Source: a virus. From it: a DNA stretch of 64,000 nt. Of the stretch, positions 58,051-64,000 are shown piece by piece. The translations under genes were made by a program, and so were the position numbers. Under the pieces are notes generated by a model, which saw only the letters and a program-made list of their open reading frames with translations, was not told where the DNA came from and did no database searches. The stretch covers positions 1-64,000 of the IMG/VR virus record IMGVR_UViG_3300028883_000048. One strand, given 5' to 3'. How positions within the stretch are numbered: position 1 is the stretch's first letter; each line of letters begins with the position of its first letter.

Positions 58051-58070
58051 TTATTAACGCTTATTAACGC
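58051..58070. repeat. Tandem TTATTAACGC decamer, also near 12.14 kb
   Basis: Two adjacent copies of TTATTAACGC in the leader of the 58086 gene. The 17-base core ATTAACGCTTATTAACG occurs again at 12139-12155, after the holin gene. The two sites lie in gaps on the late + strand transcript. Possibly a regulator or processing site. Confidence 0.55.
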
Positions 58071-58085
58071 ATTAGAGGCGATATC

Positions 58086-59198
58086 ATGGAACGGGTAGCC
58101 CCCCAAAGATACTTGAAACTAAACAATCAACCGCTAAGCGACCTTGCTCCGGTTGCTAATTCCTCAATCAGCTCTATATCTGTTGAGGAAGCGATTGGAC
58201 ATACTGGTAAATGTGAGATTGTTTTTAATGATACTATCGACTTTGATCTGAAACCCAACCATACAAAATTCAAAACACAGTTGTCATTGTCTTTGGGGTA
58301 CCCGTCTTATTTAAGGCAGGTCTTTTACGGCCTTGTCGTTAGTAGGGAATTAAATTGCGATCAGAGTGATAACGCCAAGATGGTATTAACCGCTTATGAT
58401 CTCAGCCACCAGATGAAGATCAAACCCCCTGACCGGATATTTAAGGAGACAAATTTATATAATGTCATCAAGAAGATTGTCGACCTCAATGGCCTTAAAT
58501 TCTACACCGACGATGCTGAACCTCTCAGATCAATGAAGCTCGAGGATGGTAAGGATATAGCTCAGGTTAATATGACAGATTGGGAATTCTTATCAGAGCT
58601 GACAAAGATAGTCAATTATAGATTGTTCTGTCAAGCCGATACAGTTTATGCTGTGAGCGAAAAATATACTTGTGGTGATAGTCTGACCTTTATCTATTCG
58701 CCTAAAATTGATGAGATCGATATGACCAAAAAGTTCCCGATCTTATCGATCAATCCCCGGGCAGGTATGATCGATCAAAGACAGGTCGTCGAGGTCATAA
58801 GTTGGAGTGAGGTTAAAGAAAAAGAGTATGAGTATGGAAAGCAAAACCTTGACAACCTGTCGGATGGCTCTCAAGGTTATACTGATATAAAAATTCAAAC
58901 CGATGCGGTCGAGACCCTTCGGGTAAGCGGAGTTGCGACAAACAGCGCTCAAGCCAAGAGGATGGCCGAGGCTGAATTAAGGCGACGGGCAACCGATCTT
59001 GTCAGTGGCGATGTAACTCTGATCGGCGACCCCTCTATAAGTATCGCGAATAAACATCATTTTAAGATCAATGCCTTTGGCCTCTCAGGTCAAGAGTTTG
59101 AAGGTGATTATACAGTTTGGGGAGTTCGTCACGTTTGGGATGGTGACGGATTTAGAACAGAGCTTGATCTTAAAAACAATAAGATGAAGAAAATATAA
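58086..59198 (+). CDS. Baseplate hub protein (gpD/VgrG-like)
   Basis: 370 residues. N-terminal half with a hub-like beta fold (KCEIVFNDTIDFDLKPNHTKFKTQLSLSLGY), and a Leu/Asp segment LPDRIFKETNLYNVIKKIVDLNGL which matches the phage late control D family. The C-terminal part has the repeated turn pattern RVSGVATNSAQAKRMAEAELRRRA and the end domain (GEFEGDYTVWGVRHVWDGDGF). It sits under the spike (next gene, overlapping by one base). Confidence 0.82.
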   Translation: MERVAPQRYLKLNNQPLSDLAPVANSSISSISVEEAIGHTGKCEIVFNDTIDFDLKPNHTKFKTQLSLSLGYPSYLRQVFYGLVVSRELNCDQSDNAKMVLTAYDLSHQMKIKPPDRIFKETNLYNVIKKIVDLNGLKFYTDDAEPLRSMKLEDGKDIAQVNMTDWEFLSELTKIVNYRLFCQADTVYAVSEKYTCGDSLTFIYSPKIDEIDMTKKFPILSINPRAGMIDQRQVVEVISWSEVKEKEYEYGKQNLDNLSDGSQGYTDIKIQTDAVETLRVSGVATNSAQAKRMAEAELRRRATDLVSGDVTLIGDPSISIANKHHFKINAFGLSGQEFEGDYTVWGVRHVWDGDGFRTELDLKNNKMKKI

Positions 59199-59794
59199 TG
59201 AGAAATATTTTAGATAAAACCAAAGGTGTTAAACACCATGCTCGCGTGAAGAACATTAACGACCCTGAGGATATGGGCAGAATACAGGTTGAGCTAATTG
59301 GCTTTGATGAACGGTTTAACAAAAGCCCTTGGTGTTTGGCCTGTGTTCCCATCGCTGGTGATGGCTATGGTTTTTGGGTACCGCCACAGATCGATGATGA
59401 GGTATGGGTTGAATTATCTGCTGATGGTCAATGGCTAATATCTGGTTATATGTGGACTGGTCGTCGCAATAAACCCTCAGCAGGAACCGCCACCTGTCGG
59501 GTGTTAGTTACCCCGGCTGGTCATCGATTAAAATTTGATGAGTCTGGTGATGTCGAGCTAAAACATCAAGGCGGTGGCCGGATTACCCTTGCCAATAGCG
59601 GAACCATTCAGATATACCCGCCATCCGGTCAGGAGGTTCATATAAACGGAACCTCTAAAGGTGTGATCAGAACAGGTGATGTCTCTGTTCAACATACTCA
59701 TCAGGCGACTTGCACAAAAGGCGGGGTAATAACTATTAATCCGCAAACAGTAACATTCGCTCAAGGTAGCGAGACAGTAATGGCAGGAGATTAA
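59198..59794 (+). CDS. Baseplate spike protein (gpV/Gp5-like OB-fold)
   Basis: 198 residues. N-terminal OB-fold (HARVKNINDPEDMGRIQVELIGFD), CVPIAGDGYGFWVPPQIDDEVWVELS and a beta-helix-like shaft (GDVELKHQGGGRITLANSGTIQIYP) with a C-terminal HTHQATCTKGG that resembles a metal-binding tip. This is the pattern of gpV-type spike proteins. It punctures the outer membrane. Confidence 0.85.
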   Translation: MRNILDKTKGVKHHARVKNINDPEDMGRIQVELIGFDERFNKSPWCLACVPIAGDGYGFWVPPQIDDEVWVELSADGQWLISGYMWTGRRNKPSAGTATCRVLVTPAGHRLKFDESGDVELKHQGGGRITLANSGTIQIYPPSGQEVHINGTSKGVIRTGDVSVQHTHQATCTKGGVITINPQTVTFAQGSETVMAGD

Positions 59795-59798
59795 TATT

Positions 59799-60038
59799 AT
59801 GGCTATGGATAAAAATAGATTAGCAATCGCTATGCAGACAAAAGTCGACGATGCTCTTGCGGTGTTAAACCTCGGCACCTTTAACGCCTCGGACGCCAAG
59901 AGTGCTTTTTATACAGGTATCGCCGAGGCCGTAATCGAAGAATTTCAAAATTATGCTGAGATTAGAAATATAGCTGTTCAGGTTGATTCTGCAAGTGGTA
60001 TTGGACAGACCGAGGAAGCCTCGGGAGTGTTGTTATAA
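59799..60038 (+). CDS. Hypothetical baseplate-region protein (79 aa)
   Basis: Small helical protein (MAMDKNRLAIAMQTKVDDALAVLN). Between spike and gp25-like wedge. No family recognised. Its stop overlaps the next start by one base. Confidence 0.5.
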   Translation: MAMDKNRLAIAMQTKVDDALAVLNLGTFNASDAKSAFYTGIAEAVIEEFQNYAEIRNIAVQVDSASGIGQTEEASGVLL

Positions 60039-60406
60039 TGCTAAATATACGGGGCTTTAAATATCCCTTTAGAATAGAGAATGGCCGGGTGGCTGTTACC
60101 GAGGGTCTTGATAAGCTTAAGGAAAATATCATTCAGATCATCAAGACCAGACCGGGCGAGATATTACTTAAACCCGATTGGGGTTGTAAGATTAACAACC
60201 GGGTATTCGACCCTGTTAATGTCTCGTCATTGGCAACAAGTGATATTAAAACTGCAATCGAAAAATATGAGCCTCGGGTAACCATCAAGAACATAGAGGT
60301 TGGATATGATCAGGCCTCTCAAGGCATATTAACCCTCTCGATCTTGTTTACACCTAAAGGTCAGGATAATAATACAGCCGAAGTGCTGGTTACGATGGGG
60401 AGTTAA
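60038..60406 (+). CDS. gp25/GPW-like baseplate wedge protein
   Basis: 122 residues. Conserved KENIIQIIKTRPGEILLKPDWGCKINNRVFDPVN followed by IKTAIEKYEPRVTIKNIEV and a strand ILTLSILFTPKG match gp25/gpW-like wedge proteins. The EPR motif (YEPRV) is present. It triggers sheath attachment to the baseplate. Confidence 0.88.
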   Translation: MLNIRGFKYPFRIENGRVAVTEGLDKLKENIIQIIKTRPGEILLKPDWGCKINNRVFDPVNVSSLATSDIKTAIEKYEPRVTIKNIEVGYDQASQGILTLSILFTPKGQDNNTAEVLVTMGS

Positions 60407-60408
60407 AT

Positions 60409-61908
60409 ATGGCAATAATTAGACGAACTGACAGAGGTTTTGCAAGTCAGGAAATCAGAAATTTAGATCAAAATATTGATGATGCCTTTCAAAGCCTATT
60501 AGACTTAAGGCGAGTTAATTGCCCTGAATGGACTGATGAGAATCGTACCGACTTAGGCGTTCAATTATTATGGCTCTATGCCGTCAAAGTCGGTATGCTC
60601 TTCGAGGAAATAAATTGGGTATCTAAGAACTGTTACCTCCAAACGGTTGTTGATAGAATGTCATTAAAGAGGTTGCTTGATTTAATTGGTTATAGCTTAG
60701 GTCAGGCAACACCTGCATCGGTTATAGTTACTTTTGCTCTTGAAGATGGTCATCCTGAATTTACTATCCCTCAGGGTACACAGGTCTCAACCGAAGAAAC
60801 CCCCGAAGAATCCTTAATAATGTTTGAAACCTCTGAGGACATGCTGGTTGTTGCCGGGGTATCTACCATTGAGATTGTTTGTCTCGAAGGTCAAACGATC
60901 TCAAATGAGATTTTAGGTTCATCTGATGGAAGTGCAGATCAGAGCTTTGAGGTCGGCAATAGTCCGGCAATATGGGAATCGGAAACCATCGAGATTTATA
61001 CCGATGGAGTTTGGGTTGAATGGACGAGGGTTGATGATTTTGTCGATAGCGAAAGTACCTCTTTACATTATCGAGTTGAGTTGGACTCTGAGCGTAAATA
61101 TTATATCGTTTTCGGCGATGGCATCAATGGCAAAATTCCCGAAACCGGAACAAACAATATACGATGCACTTATCGAATTGGCGGGGGCTCTGATGGTAAT
61201 GTGTCTGCTGATACGATTGTCGAGCTGGTTTCTAACATCGATTACATCGATAGCGTCACTAATAACAACCCGGCCTCGGGCGGCGCCGACTGGGAGACCA
61301 TAGAGCAGGCTCGGAAGTTTGCACCCGCGAGCTTAAGATCATTAAACAGAGCTGTTTGTAAGAATGACTTTAAAACCTTAACCGAGGCCTATGTCTCTCC
61401 TACCTATGGTGCTATTGCTAAAGCTTGCATACAAGAACAAGGCCTGTCAATTACGGTTAGAATAGTTCCGGCGTCAGGTGGTCAACCTTCAGACGGGCTT
61501 AAGAGCGATCTTCAAGATTATCTTGACAGCGTGAGATTGATCGGGACTTATGTTGAAGTTGATGACCCTGTTTATCAAACAGTAAATATCGATGTTGATA
61601 TATATATAAAAAACGGCTATAACCAGAGCACGGTTGTTCAGGCGGTCAGATCAGCTCTTTCAGCTCATCTCTCCCCTACCTATCAAGACCCAACTACAAA
61701 ACTTTACACTCACGAATTTGGTAGAGATGTTTACCTCTCTGATCTCTATGACATCATCGACGGTATTGAGGGTGTCGATCATAGTGAGGTCACAACCCCG
61801 TCTGGTGATGTCGAGATCGAAGAAAACGAGATTGTCGCTATAGGAACGCTGGATATAACAGCCTATCAGGGCGGTGACAGCTATAGCTATTTAGATTTGG
61901 AGACATAG
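60409..61908 (+). CDS. Baseplate J-like protein
   Basis: 499 residues. N-terminal region (VDRMSLKRLLDLIGYSLGQATPASVIVTFAL), internal strands (FTIPQGTQVST) and a C-terminal region (DWETIEQARKFAPASLRSLNRAVCKNDF, VTTPSGDVEIEENEIVAIGTLDI) match the baseplate J family. Forms wedge arms with gp25-like protein. It is followed by a fibre/spike gene that runs off the window. Confidence 0.9.
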   Translation: MAIIRRTDRGFASQEIRNLDQNIDDAFQSLLDLRRVNCPEWTDENRTDLGVQLLWLYAVKVGMLFEEINWVSKNCYLQTVVDRMSLKRLLDLIGYSLGQATPASVIVTFALEDGHPEFTIPQGTQVSTEETPEESLIMFETSEDMLVVAGVSTIEIVCLEGQTISNEILGSSDGSADQSFEVGNSPAIWESETIEIYTDGVWVEWTRVDDFVDSESTSLHYRVELDSERKYYIVFGDGINGKIPETGTNNIRCTYRIGGGSDGNVSADTIVELVSNIDYIDSVTNNNPASGGADWETIEQARKFAPASLRSLNRAVCKNDFKTLTEAYVSPTYGAIAKACIQEQGLSITVRIVPASGGQPSDGLKSDLQDYLDSVRLIGTYVEVDDPVYQTVNIDVDIYIKNGYNQSTVVQAVRSALSAHLSPTYQDPTTKLYTHEFGRDVYLSDLYDIIDGIEGVDHSEVTTPSGDVEIEENEIVAIGTLDITAYQGGDSYSYLDLET

Positions 61909-64000
61909 ATGGATAGATTAAAATCGAATGTAAACAGATTTCTCATTTTGTTGGTATTTATATTTATATGCCAACAAAACGTGATGGCAGGTTACGATGT
62001 TGACCAGAACTTCCTTGATAGTGTGGGTAATGTTTTTGATCAAGATAGCACGACCTATACGCTAATCGAAAATGTTGTCTCTGATTCTTTTGGTATAATA
62101 TTTGCCTGTCATGCCTGTTCTCTTGATGGTCAGGGATATACAGTTACCTTTGCGGGCGCTGATACAACGGCGGTCAATAACAGTGGTTTTGAAACCCAAG
62201 ATGCTGTCAATGATTCACTTCCGGAATCATGGGATTTTACTAATGCGCCGGATTTTATCAGAGACACCGGCTGGTATCTCGTTAATGGTACAAACTTCTG
62301 GCGTATACCTCCGACACTCTGGGCAGGCGATTACTCATTACAGGCCAGAACGCCATTGTCGCAAAAGAACACTATTGTCTCAGATGATAGTTATACCTTT
62401 ACAGCTGGGATGTCATACGCTGTATCAACAATGGCCTATAATAAAATTTATTACGGTGATTCCATTGAGCTGAGAATCGGACTACTTGACGGAACAGATA
62501 CCGCTTATGTCGATAGCCGAATGGGGAAATTTATGCGAGGCTTCGTCCCCCTCGACTTACAATTTACAGCCCCCGATTCCGGTGATGTCACATATAAAAT
62601 ATTTCTCGAGGCAGATTATGCAACTATGGCCGATTCCGTCTATGTTGGTGGCAACTGGTATCTCCCAGTAACTTATGACATGGAAGACACTCTCGATTAT
62701 GGTTATCTCTGTTTTGATGATGTCTTAATACAATTTAATAACATTCACGGTCTTGTAATCGGTACTGATGCGACGGAGCAAAATTATCATTATCCGATGA
62801 TGGAAAACTGGTATGGGGTTAGTGAGGTTTATATCGATGATGTTGTTGTTGAGCCCGCGACAAACCTGCTTTATGATTGTCGTGGTGTTTACATGCCTTA
62901 TACGGTAAGCGGTACCCAAATACATAATTCTAATATCACAATCAGGGGGGCTTTAGGTAAAAACATTTACTCTCGAAATGCGCGAGATGAGACTTATACT
63001 AATGACAGTCTATTTAATCTCTGTACGGTTGGCGGTGAGCGTGATTATATGACTGTCTGTTATATGGATTTAACAGGGTCTGGCGTTGGTGGTGGATATA
63101 ATGACTCTCTTGATAATATATATTGCTATGGCTCTATCCATGCTGGCATATTGTTTGGAATGGCCGGAGACACAAGCCTACCCGCCGACCACGATGTTCA
63201 TGTCATCCGCAATTCGACAATCTATTTGAGCAGTAAATATATAAATGGGTTTGCGCTCTATACCTATGGTGGAGCTTATCGGGCTGATAATGTTCGTATC
63301 TATGCTAACAGTGATAGCACCTATGGCCGAGGCATATATTTATTAAATGGCGCCACTACAGTTTATGAAAGTGAGATCAAGAATTGCTTTGTCCATACAT
63401 GGCAAAAAGACACTATACAAGAATATGAGTATGTTTCGTCCAGTTACGGAATACAATTAGAAGAAGCCAATAACGTAACAATTGAGGCTTGTAGTGTTAT
63501 CGTTCGAACAGATAATGAACGATATAACAAAGAGGGTGGTTTAGACCATAGGGCTGGTAGAGCTTTGAGGATTGGTGGGACGGCAACCCCTTCATCGAAT
63601 GTGGTGATCAAAGATTCATATTTCGGGGGATTTGCCGAGGGGCACGATTGGGCGATTGCCGTTAATTTTAATAATGCAAATTATGAGGGCTTGACTTTTG
63701 AGAATAATACTATTTCAACTAATGATACGTGGCTCGAGGGTATATTTGAGACCGACTCAGTAAGATTTTATAATTGTATATGGGAGATCGATACCTCTAC
63801 CGGGACATTAAAAACCTCGGGCGGAAAATTCTCCGCGCTTCACGCCCCCCATGCTTACGGGAGCAATAATTATTTTAGGCATATCAATAACATCTTCGCT
63901 GATGAGTATGCTCAAAGTTTATATGATAGTTCATATTTTAGAGGAAGTTCATCTTCTAAATGGTATACATCTGCTGGTTATGCGACTGGTTGGTATGTCG
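61909..64000 (+). CDS. Partial tail fibre/tailspike-like protein with signal peptide (3' end outside)
   Basis: Open from the ATG at 61909 (overlapping no gene) to the last base, at least 697 residues. It starts with a basic residue patch and a hydrophobic stretch (FLILLVFIFICQQNVMAG), a Sec signal peptide or anchor. Then beta-rich Asp/Ser domains, and from about residue 330 a right-handed beta-helix style with repeated turns and short strands (VIRNSTIYLSS, ADNVRIYANS, YESEIKNCFVHT, NVTIEACSVIV, VVIKDSYFGGF). This is the layout of a tailspike depolymerase or adhesin. A signal peptide on a tail fibre is unusual. No family certain. Confidence 0.6.
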   Translation, partial: MDRLKSNVNRFLILLVFIFICQQNVMAGYDVDQNFLDSVGNVFDQDSTTYTLIENVVSDSFGIIFACHACSLDGQGYTVTFAGADTTAVNNSGFETQDAVNDSLPESWDFTNAPDFIRDTGWYLVNGTNFWRIPPTLWAGDYSLQARTPLSQKNTIVSDDSYTFTAGMSYAVSTMAYNKIYYGDSIELRIGLLDGTDTAYVDSRMGKFMRGFVPLDLQFTAPDSGDVTYKIFLEADYATMADSVYVGGNWYLPVTYDMEDTLDYGYLCFDDVLIQFNNIHGLVIGTDATEQNYHYPMMENWYGVSEVYIDDVVVEPATNLLYDCRGVYMPYTVSGTQIHNSNITIRGALGKNIYSRNARDETYTNDSLFNLCTVGGERDYMTVCYMDLTGSGVGGGYNDSLDNIYCYGSIHAGILFGMAGDTSLPADHDVHVIRNSTIYLSSKYINGFALYTYGGAYRADNVRIYANSDSTYGRGIYLLNGATTVYESEIKNCFVHTWQKDTIQEYEYVSSSYGIQLEEANNVTIEACSVIVRTDNERYNKEGGLDHRAGRALRIGGTATPSSNVVIKDSYFGGFAEGHDWAIAVNFNNANYEGLTFENNTISTNDTWLEGIFETDSVRFYNCIWEIDTSTGTLKTSGGKFSALHAPHAYGSNNYFRHINNIFADEYAQSLYDSSYFRGSSSSKWYTSAGYATGWYV

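Noticed and set aside
1-64000. tRNA genes
   Set aside because: I looked for T-arm patterns with matching acceptor stems and found none convincing by eye; a covariance search would be decisive.

Overview
This window is a continuous stretch of a temperate, contractile-tailed bacteriophage (myovirus morphology). No clearly bacterial gene is present. It shows a complete virion programme (terminase, portal, XkdF-type protease, capsid, connectors, sheath, two gp19-type tube proteins, frameshifted chaperone, tape measure, hub, spike, gp25-like wedge, baseplate J, P2 I-like protein, fibres) plus a large serine recombinase and a repressor/Cro-like switch. The host is probably a diderm bacterium: two tail-module proteins carry Sec signal peptides, one of them shaped like an outer-membrane beta-barrel. 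Promoters match the sigma-70 consensus (TTGACA-17-TATAAT twice) and ribosome sites are strong AAGGAG types, which argues against Bacteroidetes. The DNA is moderately AT-rich. No tRNA gene or CRISPR array was seen.

Layout. (1) 1-12.1 kb, + strand: P2 I-like tail protein, fibre and adhesin genes including a 2016-residue protein ending in 38 copies of a 14-residue repeat, then an M15 endolysin and a holin candidate, closed by a bidirectional terminator at 12.2 kb. (2) 12.2-17.6 kb, - strand: an accessory operon with two consensus promoters (DUF932 protein, HExxH protein, membrane protein, ribbon-helix-helix regulator, unknown small proteins). (3) 17.7-21.2 kb: candidate attP region, serine integrase, two probable lysogeny-associated genes, repressor, and a divergent switch with a perfect operator-like dyad. 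(4) 21.2-35 kb, + strand: early genes for recombination and replication (SSAP candidate, SbcD/SbcC, MmcB-like nuclease, SSB, replication initiator with an internal iteron origin, DnaC-like loader, RusA) and nucleotide metabolism. (5) 35.0-35.3 kb, - strand: three possible minigenes. (6) 35.4-39.6 kb, + strand: ParB-like protein, DpdA-type transglycosylase, QueC, QueD, QueE and a phosphoribosyltransferase-FolE fusion, together a near-complete route from GTP to preQ0 and into DNA. (7) 39.6-64 kb, + strand: packaging, head, connector, tail and baseplate, ending inside a signal-peptide-bearing fibre/spike gene that runs off the window.

How it fits together. Both ends of the window lie inside the tail module while the integrase sits in the middle, so this looks like a cut from a circular or terminally redundant phage genome and not an integrated prophage with host flanks. 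The 7-deazaguanine cassette should replace some guanines in phage DNA with preQ0 and so protect it from host restriction. The tail resembles both P2/Mu tails and extracellular contractile injection systems (CIS tube/LysM adaptor, two gp19-like proteins, P2 I-like plug). Most valuable observations: the eight helically phased iterons inside the initiator gene, the 14-residue repeat fibre, a perfect -1 frameshift site, a nested scaffold start, the PRT-FolE fusion, the switch operators, and a recurrent TTTGAGAACAT leader box.
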